Part shown: piece by piece, positions 35,555 to 45,734 of the stretch
Layout: every line of letters starts with the position of its first letter
Numbering within the stretch: the stretch's first letter is position 1
From: VAZQ01 sp963712565
GTDB taxonomy: Bacteria > Pseudomonadota > Alphaproteobacteria > Rhizobiales > Xanthobacteraceae
Length of the DNA stretch: 64,000 nt
Assembly (NCBI GenBank): GCA_963712565.1
Contig: CAVQIP010000017.1
Coordinates: 1-64,000, forward strand
Direction: 5' to 3'
The notes under the pieces: generated by a model
What the model saw: the letters and a program-made list of their open reading frames with translations, nothing else
Database searches by the model: none
Told to the model about the DNA's origin: nothing
Made by a program: the position numbers and the translations under genes

Positions 35555-36340
35555 ATGCTCACGCGCGCAGGCGCCGCGTCCCGGCCCGAGGACAAGGAGT
35601 TCATGGCGACGCTCGCCAAGGGCCTCGCCGTGCTCGGCTGCTTCGGCAAGCAGCGGCCGGCGATGACGCTCTCGCAGGCCGCGCTCGCCGCCAATGTCTC
35701 GCGCGCCACCGCGCGGCGCATCCTGCGCACGCTCGCCGAGCTCGGCTATGTCGAGCAGCGCGGCCGCGAATTCTCGCTCTCGCCCAACATCCTGCAGCTC
35801 GGCTTCGCCTATCTCGCCACGCAGAATTGGATCGAGCGCGCCGTTCCGCTGATGAAGGACTTGAGCGAGCGCGTGCGCGAATCCTGCTCGGCCGCGATCC
35901 TGCAGGGAACCGAGGTCGTCTATGTCGCGCGCGTGCCGACCAGGCGCATCATGTCGGTGGGAATTTCCGTGGGCAGCCGGCTGCCGGCCTTCCACACCGC
36001 GGTCGGGCGCGTGCAGCTCGGCTTCCTCGACCCGTCCGAGGTCTGGCGCCGGCTCAAGTCGCTGCGCCTCGAGCCCATGACGCCGAGCACGATCACCGAC
36101 CTGCAGGCGCTGTTCGAGCGCATCCGCGACGACCACGCGCAGGGCTTCTCGATCGTGGACGAGGAGCTCGAGCGCGGGCTGCGCGCGATCGCCGTTCCGA
36201 TCGTGGATCGCCAGGGCGAGGTCGTCGCCGCGCTCAATCTGAGCACCCACTCGACGCGCGTGACCCGCAACGAAATGCGCGACCGGTTTTTGCCGGAGCT
36301 GCGCGCGGTCGCCGCGCAGATCGCGCCGTTCGTGGCGTGA
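35555..36340 (+). CDS. IclR-family transcriptional regulator (PcaR/PobR-like)
   Basis: A 261-residue regulator. The N-terminal winged helix-turn-helix (residues 17-80) reads LAKGLAVLGCF, then LSQAALAANVSRATARRILRTLAELGYV. The C-terminal effector domain contains SVGSRLPAFHTAVGRVQLG, DHAQGFSIVDEELERGLRAIAVPI and LNLSTHSTRVT, matching the protocatechuate/4-hydroxybenzoate (PcaR/PobR) branch. ATG 35555 is chosen for its position before the conserved domain. It likely controls the divergent binding protein and the downstream HpaB gene through shared GTTCGAT-type palindromes. The effector, probably an aromatic acid, is inferred. Confidence 0.88.
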   Translation: MLTRAGAASRPEDKEFMATLAKGLAVLGCFGKQRPAMTLSQAALAANVSRATARRILRTLAELGYVEQRGREFSLSPNILQLGFAYLATQNWIERAVPLMKDLSERVRESCSAAILQGTEVVYVARVPTRRIMSVGISVGSRLPAFHTAVGRVQLGFLDPSEVWRRLKSLRLEPMTPSTITDLQALFERIRDDHAQGFSIVDEELERGLRAIAVPIVDRQGEVVAALNLSTHSTRVTRNEMRDRFLPELRAVAAQIAPFVA

Positions 36341-36366
36341 CGCCGTTTCGTGATTCACGTTTATTC

Positions 36367-36453
36367 CGTCATGGCCGGCTTTATGCCGGCCATCCACGTC
36401 TTTCCATTCGACAAAGCAAGGCGTGGATGGCCGGGTCAAGCCCGGCCATGACG
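36367..36453. repeat. Palindromic intergenic repeat (CGTCATGGCCGG type)
   Basis: Arms CGTCATGGCCGG and CCGGCCATGACG with inner inverted pieces (GCCGGCCATCCACG and CGTGGATGGCCGG) form a branched hairpin of 87 bp. It resembles widespread Bradyrhizobium-type intergenic repeats and could end the IclR transcript. Confidence 0.75.
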
Positions 36454-36563
36454 AGTCAGAACTCGTGAAGAGCAACATAGCGGGGCCAGCGCATGCTGCC
36501 CGCGGACGGCAATCTTGTCTTCGCCTGAGGCCGGACCTATCCTGGTTCGGACATCGTACAACC

Positions 36564-36578
36564 GTTCGATAATCGAAC
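36564..36578. promoter_or_regulatory. Putative IclR-family operator (copy 2)
   Basis: GTTCGATAATCGAAC, a perfect palindrome apart from its central base, 29 bp before the HpaB ATG. It differs from the site at 35480 in one central base only, which supports joint control by the IclR protein encoded between them. Confidence 0.68.
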
Positions 36579-36606
36579 AACAATTGCCGCGAGGAGGGAG
36601 GGACCG

Positions 36607-38235
<1,629 letters not shown>

Positions 38236-38454
38236 GGGCCGCCCTTTGGCGGGGTCTGCGTCCGTCGAAGGGCCTTCATGCGACGCGGCGCCTCCGGCGA
38301 AGCGAGGAGATGCCGTCGAGACGTTGCACGCGGAAGCTACAGGGCACCGGCCCCCAATGATGCCGTGTGATTTTCTCAATCTGTGGCTGAAGAGTCACAG
38401 TCGCCCCCGTCCGGTTTGGTTATAAATGAATCGGGCACGAGAAGGGGGGCAAGC

Positions 38455-39516
38455 ATGGGGCTCGTACGCGGGTCTCTCGGTTGCGTCGTATTGGGTGGCT
38501 TGGCAGCTCTGCTCTATGCTGGCCTTGCGAATCCCGATTTCAAAGCAGCGCTTGCTCGCCTGGATGCTAGAGCGACGATCGCTCCGGCGCGCGCTGCGCT
38601 CGTCGTTCCGGACTTGAGAGCGACGCTCTCTCATTCGGATGCTGCGCCCGCTGGTCCAGACCTAAGCGCCGCGCGCCCCGACCCGGACGCAAGCGCCGTG
38701 CGCCCTGACCCGGACGCAAGCGCCGTGCTCGCTGATCCAGTTGAACAAGTGGCGCTCGCCAAGCCGGACGTCGATGTGCGCCCGCTCAAAGCTTCGGACG
38801 ACTGCCTCCTGGCGCAAGAATGCGTCGACCAATATCTCTGGTCGGTGTACGAGCGCGCGCGCAAGGTCGACACCATCAAGCTGAAGGAACGGATCAAGGT
38901 GACGGTCAAGAACAAGGGCAAGAAGCGGACTGTCACGAAAACTGTTACCAAGCTCGTGGATGAGGATTTCACCTGGAAGGATCCGCAGGCCGCAGAAAAA
39001 GTCGGCATGTCGATGATGCAATACGTGATCGGAGGCATGGACCGCGGCTTCAGAGAGCGGTTGTATCGTCTCTTTCGCGCGCTGGACGACGCCGGGCTTG
39101 CCCCTGGCATGACAAGTGGCTTCCGCGATGACTACCGGCAATCGATCGCAAGCGGCAATAAGGCCGCGACCAACCGCTCCTACCATGGCGGAAGTTTGCG
39201 CGGCGGCTATGGCCACGGGCTTGCAGCTGATGTCGTGAGCATCAGGGGCGAGACCCGTTCCGAGCGATGGATTTCAACCGAGATCCTGTGGAAGTGGATC
39301 GACGCGCACGGCAGCGAGTTCGGGATCGGGAGACCCTATCTCGATAGAGATCCGCCGCACATCGCGCCGATCGACGGCAAGGAATACGCCGATAAGCGCG
39401 GCGTGAAGGCGAAACACGCGGGACTGAGCAAAGAGGCGCCCCAGCAAGCCCGATGGCCGCGCGTCAGTGAGTTCAAACCCGCGAGAATGATGCGGACTTC
39501 TGAACCTCCACACTAG
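38455..39516 (+). CDS. M15-family (D-Ala-D-Ala carboxypeptidase-like) membrane-anchored peptidase
   Basis: A 353-residue protein with an N-terminal hydrophobic anchor (residues 4-24). A low-complexity Asp/Pro/Ala linker follows, including a duplicated nine-residue unit RPDPDASAV (two copies, 27 bp each). The C-terminal peptidase domain has TSGFRDDYRQSIASG, the zinc motif in SYHGGSLRGGYGHGLAADVVS (His and Asp ligands) and a late DPPHIAPIDG histidine. Such enzymes cleave peptidoglycan cross-links or stem peptides. ATG 38455 follows GAAGGGGGGCAAGC and is preferred to GTG 38383. The gap before it (from 38236) shows only a TATAAA-like box near 38420. Confidence 0.7.
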   Translation: MGLVRGSLGCVVLGGLAALLYAGLANPDFKAALARLDARATIAPARAALVVPDLRATLSHSDAAPAGPDLSAARPDPDASAVRPDPDASAVLADPVEQVALAKPDVDVRPLKASDDCLLAQECVDQYLWSVYERARKVDTIKLKERIKVTVKNKGKKRTVTKTVTKLVDEDFTWKDPQAAEKVGMSMMQYVIGGMDRGFRERLYRLFRALDDAGLAPGMTSGFRDDYRQSIASGNKAATNRSYHGGSLRGGYGHGLAADVVSIRGETRSERWISTEILWKWIDAHGSEFGIGRPYLDRDPPHIAPIDGKEYADKRGVKAKHAGLSKEAPQQARWPRVSEFKPARMMRTSEPPH

Positions 39517-39705
39517 TGGGCCCACAAGGCCGATCCTGCCAACCCCGACAACCCGGTGCTTGGTCTCGATGTGCCGCCGACGGTACCATCGCAGCCGTGG
39601 GGAGCTGCTGTCATGGCTGCCGGCATCGGCAACGCACGACGCCTGACCCTTCTGGATACGGACCTGATGCGATACCAACTCGCTTAGCACAGAGGAGCTT
39701 CGCCG

Positions 39706-40554
39706 ATGACTATCATCGATTCCCAGGTCCATGCCTATGAGGCGAACACCCCGAAGCGACCCTGGCACAGCGTGCCAAACTGGCCCGATCACGTCACGGG
39801 TGACGAGATGGCGGCGGCAATGGACAAGGTCGGCGTCGATGGCGCGGTCTTCATCTCCGCCTTTTCCATGTACCGCTACGACGCGAGTTATGCGGTGGAA
39901 GTGCAACGGGCCCATCCCGGCCGGTTCGCCATTGTTAAGCCGGTCGACCCAGACGATCCGGCGGTGGCCGATGTCGTCGCCGACTGGAAGAATACGCCGG
40001 GCGCGGTCGGCATCCGGATCATGCTGACGAAGGAGGCGAAGCGCGAGCCAGACGATCCGGGCCTCGACCGGATCCTGGGCGCAGCCGTTCGCCACGACTT
40101 TCCGGTCAACATCCTGTGCTGGGGCAACCTGGACGCGGGCACTGCGCTGATCGATCGCCATGCCGACGCGCGCTTCATCATCGACCACCTGGGCATCATG
40201 CAGCCGCGCACGCCGCCCGCCCCGCCGCAGCCCTGGGCCGACCTGCCGAAGGTGCTGGAGCTCGCTAAGCGCCCGAACGCGGTGATCAAGGTCAGCGGCG
40301 CCTGCACGCTGTCCCGGGAACCGTATCCCTTCCCGGACATCTGGGACCCGCTCGCCCGCGTGTTCGATGCCTGGGGTTTCGACCGCTGCCTGTGGGGCAC
40401 GGACTGGACACGCGCGTTCGCAGTCGTCAACTACGAGCAGGCCGTCGAGCCCTTCCTTGAGACTGGTCGCCTGAGCGACGGTGAGCGAGCAATGCTGATG
40501 GGCGGCGCCTGCGCCAAGGCTTATGGCTGGTCGCCGAAGAAAGTTAGAGCATGA
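39706..40554 (+). CDS. Amidohydrolase-2 family metal-dependent hydrolase
   Basis: A 282-residue TIM-barrel amidohydrolase related to 2-pyrone-4,6-dicarboxylate lactonase and aminocarboxymuconate decarboxylase. It starts IIDSQVHAYEANTPKRPW; the first metal histidine is replaced by Gln in QVH, as in part of the family. Further ligands are likely in FIIDHLGIMQP and WGTDWTRAF. GAGGAGCTTCGCCG precedes the ATG. The stop codon TGA lies inside an intergenic palindrome (AGAGCATGATCCCG), so the last two or three residues are repeat-derived. The 190 bp in front hold nothing recognisable. Confidence 0.8.
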   Translation: MTIIDSQVHAYEANTPKRPWHSVPNWPDHVTGDEMAAAMDKVGVDGAVFISAFSMYRYDASYAVEVQRAHPGRFAIVKPVDPDDPAVADVVADWKNTPGAVGIRIMLTKEAKREPDDPGLDRILGAAVRHDFPVNILCWGNLDAGTALIDRHADARFIIDHLGIMQPRTPPAPPQPWADLPKVLELAKRPNAVIKVSGACTLSREPYPFPDIWDPLARVFDAWGFDRCLWGTDWTRAFAVVNYEQAVEPFLETGRLSDGERAMLMGGACAKAYGWSPKKVRA

Positions 40555-40648
40555 TCCCGAAAAGTGGATACCGGTTTTCGGAAAAGATCATGCTCCAACA
40601 ATGAGCTAGAGCGGGATGACGATTCGAAGAAAAGTCATCCCGCTCTAG
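40547..40648. repeat. Rhizobial-type double palindrome overlapping a stop codon
   Basis: First unit: GAGCATGATC and GATCATGCTC arms around a CCGAAAAGTGG/CCGGTTTTCGG core (40547-40595). Second unit: CTAGAGCGGGATGAC and GTCATCCCGCTCTAG arms (40606-40648), again with CTAG at both ends. The first unit supplies the TGA of the upstream amidohydrolase gene (40552-40554). Confidence 0.8.
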
Positions 40649-40822
40649 CGCGGCTTAGCGCAGCGTAATCCGCCGAGATCCCTGCTCGGCCTTCGGGCGG
40701 CGAACGCGGGCGCGCGATCCGTCGACACCGTGCCTTTTCCGCGCATTTCGAGGTGCTTGAGGCCTGAACGATTGTAAGATTACATGATCCTCCAGCTTCG
40801 GATGACCTGCGAGGGGCCGGCG

Positions 40823-42508
40823 ATGCGTCACCGTCTCGATATTGCGCTTCTCTTCGCGTTCTTTGTCGCATTCGCGCTCGCGACTTCGGCCCACGCGCAG
40901 CCCGCCGATCTCGTGCTGCGCGGCGGCAGGGTCATCACGGTCGACCAGGACTGGCGCATCGCGCAAGCCATCGCCATCAAGGATGGGCGCTTTCTCGCCG
41001 TCGGCGACGACGCCGCGATCGCCGGCCACATCGGTCCGAACACGCAGCTGGTCGAGCTTGCCGGCAAGACCGTCGTGCCCGGCTTGATCGATTCCCACCT
41101 GCATCAGCTGTTCGCGGCGCTGAACGGCCCGGCGGTGCAGCTTCTCGGCTCGCGCACCATCGCGGACGTGCAGAAGGCCATTTCCGAACGCGTCGCGCGC
41201 ACCGAGCCGGGCAAGTGGGTGATGGCCTCGTCCGGCTGGCACGAGAGCATCCTGCAAGAGGGGCGGATGCCGACGCGCCACGAGCTCGATCGGGTCTCGC
41301 CCGACAACCCGGTGTTCATCCCGCGCGGCGGCCACGTCATCACGGTGAACTCCAAGGCGCTGGCGCTTGCCGGCATCACCAAGGACACGCCGAACCCGGA
41401 CGGCGGCGTCATCGTGCGCGACGCCAACGGCGAGCCGACCGGCGTGCTGCTCGAGACCGCCGCCTATCTGGTGCGCAAGATTCTCCCGCCGCCCCCTGCC
41501 AACATGGCGGAGCTGCTGAAGATTGCCATGCGCGATCTCAATTCCTACGGCATCGTCGGCGTCATCGAGCCGGGCATCGACGAGCGGCAGATGGCGCTCT
41601 ACCGCGCGGTGCACGACGCGGGCGAGATGACGGTACGCACCGACGTGCTCTATCGCGCCTTGCGCAAGGCCGACGTCGAGAAGGGCATCGCGGCGATCAA
41701 GGCGCAGAACAACGACGACATGCTGCGCTTCGTCGGCATCAAGTTCCCGCTCGACGGCGGCGTCGAGGGCGGACGCATGAGCTGGCCCTATCGCATCGTG
41801 CCGGGCGAGCAGACGGATGCGGCCTATCGCGGCGTGCTGCTGCTGCCGCCGGGCGGCGAGGACGAGTATGTGGCGGGCCTGAAGCTGATCGCCGCGGCCG
41901 GGTTGCAGGCGCAGACCCACGCGGTGGGCGACGAGACGATCGACGTGATCGTGCGCGCCTACGAGCGCGTCAACAGCGAGCGGCCGATCCGCGACCTGCG
42001 CTGGACCATCATGCACCTGTTCCACCCTTCGGACGCGGCGCTCAAGAAGATGGCGGCGCTCGGCATCATGGCGACCATGCAGGATCATCCCGTGCTCCTG
42101 GGCCACAACCAGCGCCGCTGGTGGGGTGACGAGCATGCCGCCTATGCGATCCCGATCCGCAAGACGATCGACGCCGGCGTGCTGGTCGGCGGCGGCACCG
42201 ACGGACCGGTGGTGCCGGTCGATCCGTTCCTGTCGATGTGGTGGATGACGACGCGGCAGGTGCTCAAGGGCTACGCGCTCGGCACCGAGCACGCGATCAC
42301 CGCGAAGGAGGCGCTCACCCTCTACACCATCAACAATGCCCGCATCATGGGCCTGGAGAAGGAGCGCGGCTCGGTCGAGCCGGGCAAGCTCGCGGACCTC
42401 GCGGTGCTGTCGCAGGATATTCTATCGGTGCCCGCGGATGCGATCCGCCAGACGAGGGCGCTGATGACGGTGGTCGGAGGCAAGGTGGTTTATCGCAATG
42501 GGATTTGA
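40823..42508 (+). CDS. Exported YtcJ-like amidohydrolase
   Basis: A 561-residue amidohydrolase of the amidohydro-3/YtcJ type. A signal peptide (RHRLDIALLFAFFVAFALATSAHAQ) is followed by the beta-sandwich start ADLVLRGGRVITVDQDWRIAQAIAI, the HxH metal motif in VPGLIDSHLHQLFAAL, and later HAVGDETIDV, MHLFHPSDAAL and GGGTDGPVVPVDPFLSMWWM. ATG 40823 starts the signal peptide and follows GAGGGGCCGGCG. YtcJ-like enzymes hydrolyse amides or formamides; export is a less usual feature. Substrate unknown. Confidence 0.82.
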   Translation: MRHRLDIALLFAFFVAFALATSAHAQPADLVLRGGRVITVDQDWRIAQAIAIKDGRFLAVGDDAAIAGHIGPNTQLVELAGKTVVPGLIDSHLHQLFAALNGPAVQLLGSRTIADVQKAISERVARTEPGKWVMASSGWHESILQEGRMPTRHELDRVSPDNPVFIPRGGHVITVNSKALALAGITKDTPNPDGGVIVRDANGEPTGVLLETAAYLVRKILPPPPANMAELLKIAMRDLNSYGIVGVIEPGIDERQMALYRAVHDAGEMTVRTDVLYRALRKADVEKGIAAIKAQNNDDMLRFVGIKFPLDGGVEGGRMSWPYRIVPGEQTDAAYRGVLLLPPGGEDEYVAGLKLIAAAGLQAQTHAVGDETIDVIVRAYERVNSERPIRDLRWTIMHLFHPSDAALKKMAALGIMATMQDHPVLLGHNQRRWWGDEHAAYAIPIRKTIDAGVLVGGGTDGPVVPVDPFLSMWWMTTRQVLKGYALGTEHAITAKEALTLYTINNARIMGLEKERGSVEPGKLADLAVLSQDILSVPADAIRQTRALMTVVGGKVVYRNGI

Positions 42509-42531
42509 GGCGCGCGTCTCGCGGCGAAGCG

Positions 42532-43560
42532 CTATTTCCCACCCGCCAGAATTTTCAGGACTCGCGCTTTCTGGTCGGGAGTGACGCTGCCAACGGCAGC
42601 AACGACATTCTGGTATGTGCTGACGGGATCGAGATACTCGATGATCCGCTCGGCTTTCTCGCCGTCGGCGATGAGCTGCGGGTTGTGCAACGTCTGTTTC
42701 ACTGCCTCCTGCAGGTAGGCAAGCCGTGCCGGAGGAATTCCGGGCGGTGCAATCAAAATGCGGCCGAGCTTTTCGATATTGGCGAGGAAATCCATCACCC
42801 AGGTCTGGTCGGAATCCATTTCGACCGCCTCGAAAATGGTCGGGCGGTCCGGGAAGAAGCGCGACTTGGTGCGCGAAATCGTTGCCAGTGCCCAGTTCTG
42901 TTTGGCCTTCACGAAATTGTTGGCGGACGATTCCGGCACATAGAGCGCGTCCATCTCGCCGCGCGTGACCGCGAGCCCGGCGTCGGCGCTGCCCTTGTAT
43001 CCCTGCACGACATGGCAATCGAGCTTGAGGGCCTCGCAGGTGAAGGCAGCCCCGATACCAAGCCCGGAGGTTGCGCCCGAGGAGGCCCATCGCCACTTCA
43101 TCCGGGCATCGATCGCCTGCTTGACCTCCCTGATGGGAGAATCCGGCCCCACGAGCCAGAGCCCGGGCGGCGCGCCCACCGTCGACAAGTAGCTGAACTT
43201 GGTGAGGTCGAAACGTGCGGCCTGATCTCCCGTCAGTTGCGCGAAGGCAGCGCTGGTGCCGTTGCTCAAGGAGATTTGCAAACCGTCAGGCGGCGCAACG
43301 TACAGGCGATTGAGCGCAATGAGCCCGCCGGCGCCAGGCTGGTTCTCGACGATGACCGTCGTCCCCAGCGTCTTGGCGAGGTAGGGCGCGATCATCCGCG
43401 AGAAGATGTCGTAGCCTCCGCCGGTTCCGGAGCCTACGATCATCCGCACGGTCTTGCCGGCGTAGAACGTTTTTTCGGATTCCTGCGCCTGCCCCGACGA
43501 TACCGATACCGTCCAGCAGACCGCTAGCGACAGAAGGACAACCCGACGAGGCGTCATCAT
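42532..43560 (-). CDS. Tripartite tricarboxylate transporter substrate-binding protein (divergent Bug/TctC family)
   Basis: A 342-residue exported receptor, more divergent than the other four in this window. The signal peptide (VVLLSLAVCWTVSVSSGQAQE) precedes FYAGKTVRMIVGSGTGGGYD, the version of the Bug loop found in the aromatic-degradation-linked branch. Then follow VIVENQPGAGGLIALNRLY and a C-terminal half with ILIAPPGIPPARLAYLQ. GGAGA lies nine bases before ATG 43560; ATG 43569 is an alternative. It is convergent with the YtcJ-like gene (23 bp between stops). No permease partner. Confidence 0.83.
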   Translation of the reverse strand: MMTPRRVVLLSLAVCWTVSVSSGQAQESEKTFYAGKTVRMIVGSGTGGGYDIFSRMIAPYLAKTLGTTVIVENQPGAGGLIALNRLYVAPPDGLQISLSNGTSAAFAQLTGDQAARFDLTKFSYLSTVGAPPGLWLVGPDSPIREVKQAIDARMKWRWASSGATSGLGIGAAFTCEALKLDCHVVQGYKGSADAGLAVTRGEMDALYVPESSANNFVKAKQNWALATISRTKSRFFPDRPTIFEAVEMDSDQTWVMDFLANIEKLGRILIAPPGIPPARLAYLQEAVKQTLHNPQLIADGEKAERIIEYLDPVSTYQNVVAAVGSVTPDQKARVLKILAGGK

Positions 43561-43628
43561 TGCTTGCATTCTCCGACCCTTGCAGTCCTTTATCACAGCC
43601 GCGATCCGATCCGCATCGCCCAAGCACG

Positions 43629-43713
43629 GACGGCGCCTGCTCGCCGGGCAGGATCATCTGGTAGGCACAGACCAGCGTGCGCGTCGTCTCAAAATTGGCG
43701 CCTTCCGCCGGGT
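43629..43713 (-). pseudogene. 85-bp remnant of a gentisate dioxygenase-like gene
   Basis: About 94% identical (five differences) to 44867-44951 inside the cupin gene and in the same orientation. On the minus strand it still reads CAYQMILPGEQAPS, the segment just before the iron-binding histidines. Sequence on both sides is unrelated to the gene. It is a leftover of a second copy or a short local duplication. Confidence 0.75.
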
Positions 43714-43779
43714 ACCATCGGTAACGTCTTGCTTACATCTCATGTGCGACTCTCGAGCATCGAAGCATGGAGGCTCAAC

Positions 43780-44169
43780 GTGAAAGCACTGTTGGTTTCA
43801 GCGACCCTCGCCATACTGATTGCAACGCCGGTGCTCGGCGCTGATTCGATATCCCTCGTCGGCACATGGACCGGCCAGCGGGACCGGATTGCTAAGGTCG
43901 AAGGACGGCGCGGCGGGCTTGCGACGCTGGTGATCACCGAGCAACAGGGCTATACCTTCGTCGGTCGCCTGAAGCGCTCCAATGCGACCGGCGACGAGGA
44001 TGAGCCGCTGTGGGGCGCGTTCACGCCCGGCGGCAAGTTGATCATGGGATCGGATGACGAAGGATACTACATCTTTGCTCTGATCGATCAGGACACCCTC
44101 GATTATTGCTACAGCGAGGCCGCTCCTTCTCCGCGAACTGTGTGCGCGAGACTGATCCGTCAGCGCTGA
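43780..44169 (+). CDS. Small secreted hypothetical protein
   Basis: A 129-residue exported protein. The signal peptide (KALLVSATLAILIATPVLGAD) is followed by ISLVGTWTGQRDRIAKVEG and a series of short strands (VITEQQGYTFVGRL, GGKLIMGSDDEGYYIFALIDQDTLDYCY), a small beta-barrel reminiscent of calycin- or lipocalin-like folds. GTG 43780 follows ATGGAGGCTCAAC. Two cysteines near the C-terminus may form a disulfide. No family recognised. Confidence 0.65.
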   Translation: MKALLVSATLAILIATPVLGADSISLVGTWTGQRDRIAKVEGRRGGLATLVITEQQGYTFVGRLKRSNATGDEDEPLWGAFTPGGKLIMGSDDEGYYIFALIDQDTLDYCYSEAAPSPRTVCARLIRQR

Positions 44170-44226
44170 CCCGCGGCGACGGGGAGGCGTGCGGCCAACT
44201 CGGCAGCGCGCGATCCGGGTTGCGGT

Positions 44227-45207
44227 TCAATCCGCCTCGAAGCGGTAGTAGTTGCAGAAGCGCATCAACGGCTCGTCGGTGAGCGCGAACAGCGTGGCGT
44301 CCGCGCCGGCGCGATGCTCGATCCGCGTCCAGCACGGCGCCACGAACGTGTCGCCTTGCTGCCAGGCGAAGCGCCTCCCGCCGATCACGGATTCGCCCGC
44401 GCCTCCAGTCACCAGGAAGATGCTGTTCGCGGTCGAGCGATAGCGCCGCGTCTGCATGCCCGCGGCGAGGCGCTCCATCGCCAGCGCCATCGGCGGCATG
44501 TCGGGCGCGGCGAGCGCAATGCGCGCCCCGTGGAAGCCTTCCGCGTCCGGCTTCGCGGCATCGAGGCCGCGCGCGATCGCTGCGCGCGTGAAGCGGAACG
44601 GCGAATCCGTCACCACGCGCTCGACCTTGGCGTGCCTGTCCGGATGCTCCGCATAGAACATCGGCTCGAGCAGGTGGGTGAGCGGCACGTCGAGCCCGTC
44701 GAACCAGTAGGCCGGCTCGCTGCCGTCGTGGCCGTGGCCGTGCCAGCACCAGCCCGGCGTGAGCACCACGTCGCCGGTCTCCATCGGCATCTTCTCGCCG
44801 TTGACCGTCGAGAACGCGCCCTTGCCGTCGATGATCACCCGCAGCGCGTGCGAGGAATGCCGGTGCGACGGCGCCTGCTCGCCGGGCAGGATCATCTGGT
44901 AGGCGCAAACCAGCGTGCGCGTCGTCTCGAAATTGGCGCCCTCCGACGGGTTGCGCATCACCAGGTTGCGACGCTCGGCGAGCGACACGTCGATCAGGCG
45001 GCCGGCGGCGTCGAGCCCGGCCTTGGCGTCCTGCCAGCGCCAATGCGCCGGCACGAATTCCGGCTTCGGCTCCGCCCACAGGATCGGCTTCTTGCGCGGC
45101 AGCCATCCCGGCGTGAACCCGACGCGGGCGGCCTCCTCGTAGAGCGCGTCGAGGCTGGCGACATCGCGCATTCCGGTGCGCTCGGCGACGGCGGCGACAG
45201 CTGACAT
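44227..45207 (-). CDS. Gentisate 1,2-dioxygenase-like bicupin
   Basis: A 326-residue two-cupin protein. The N-terminal cupin contains PGEQAPSHRHSSHALRVIIDGKGAF, with His115, His117 and His156 as probable Fe(II) ligands, and GDVVLTPGWCWHGHGHD. The second cupin (about 240-320) has NSIFLVTGGAGESVIGG and WQQGDTFVAPCW. The family opens gentisate or related hydroxybenzoates between carboxyl and hydroxyl. No maleylpyruvate isomerase or fumarylpyruvate hydrolase gene follows, so the pathway would be split. ATG 45207 follows CGGAGGACCGCC. The substrate could be salicylate or 1-hydroxy-2-naphthoate instead. Confidence 0.8.
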   Translation of the reverse strand: MSAVAAVAERTGMRDVASLDALYEEAARVGFTPGWLPRKKPILWAEPKPEFVPAHWRWQDAKAGLDAAGRLIDVSLAERRNLVMRNPSEGANFETTRTLVCAYQMILPGEQAPSHRHSSHALRVIIDGKGAFSTVNGEKMPMETGDVVLTPGWCWHGHGHDGSEPAYWFDGLDVPLTHLLEPMFYAEHPDRHAKVERVVTDSPFRFTRAAIARGLDAAKPDAEGFHGARIALAAPDMPPMALAMERLAAGMQTRRYRSTANSIFLVTGGAGESVIGGRRFAWQQGDTFVAPCWTRIEHRAGADATLFALTDEPLMRFCNYYRFEAD

Positions 45208-45734
45208 GGCGGTCCTCCGACTTGTCCTTATTCCGGCACGCTGTGCGTCTGCCCGACGGGCCAGCCGACGCGCTCGACCAACGGCAGATCGGTCCCACGT
45301 CCCTTTGCGCACAGGATATACGGTTCGAGGCACCCGGCGCAGCCGCCGACCTGGCGATTGCGACTACAAACCGAGGTTGGATGTTGACTACGATGCGAAG
45401 CCATGCTAGGGATTCGTCATCGGCGCGGAGCGTCCTCGGGCGACGATCCTGACCGCGAAGCGACGAATCGGGCGCAGCAACGCGCCGCGGGAACGAAGAA
45501 ACCGTGCTGTTTGATATCGTGAGCGTGGAACGACGCGAGCGGCGCATCGGCAACGGCGGGCGCGAGCCAATCGCATCGGCGGCAACGCACTCGGGACGCG
45601 GCCGGGGGCGCGCCTCGGCGCGTGCGCGGGGGCGGGGCCTGTTTTTTTCCTGTTATTTACAGGAGCGGGAGAGTGGACTGCACCCTTTGCCTGAGACACG
45701 AAACTAGAGACTTGTTGCGTTTTCAGTTGGTCGC
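45208..45734. other. Intergenic region between ABC importer and cupin gene
   Basis: About 527 bp without a supported gene. The sequence changes from GC-rich to a T-run (45642-45648) followed by a 5-bp-stem hairpin (CCTGTTATTTACAGG, 45649-45663). That order, T-run before hairpin, is not a terminator for either flanking gene. A TATATC-like box on the minus strand near 45315 could serve the cupin gene. Small frames here lack ribosome binding sites. Confidence 0.4.

Noticed and set aside
42238..43527. Plus-strand frame of 429 codons running from the YtcJ-like gene through the Bug gene
   Set aside because: It crosses a convergent gene pair in shadow frames and lacks any protein-like pattern.
45653..45710. 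Glycine-riboswitch-like text on the minus strand (TCTCAGGCAAAGGGTGCAGTCC)
   Set aside because: Only the second half of the aptamer pattern is suggested; the first half would fall inside the ATPase gene and the downstream gene is a dioxygenase, not glycine metabolism.
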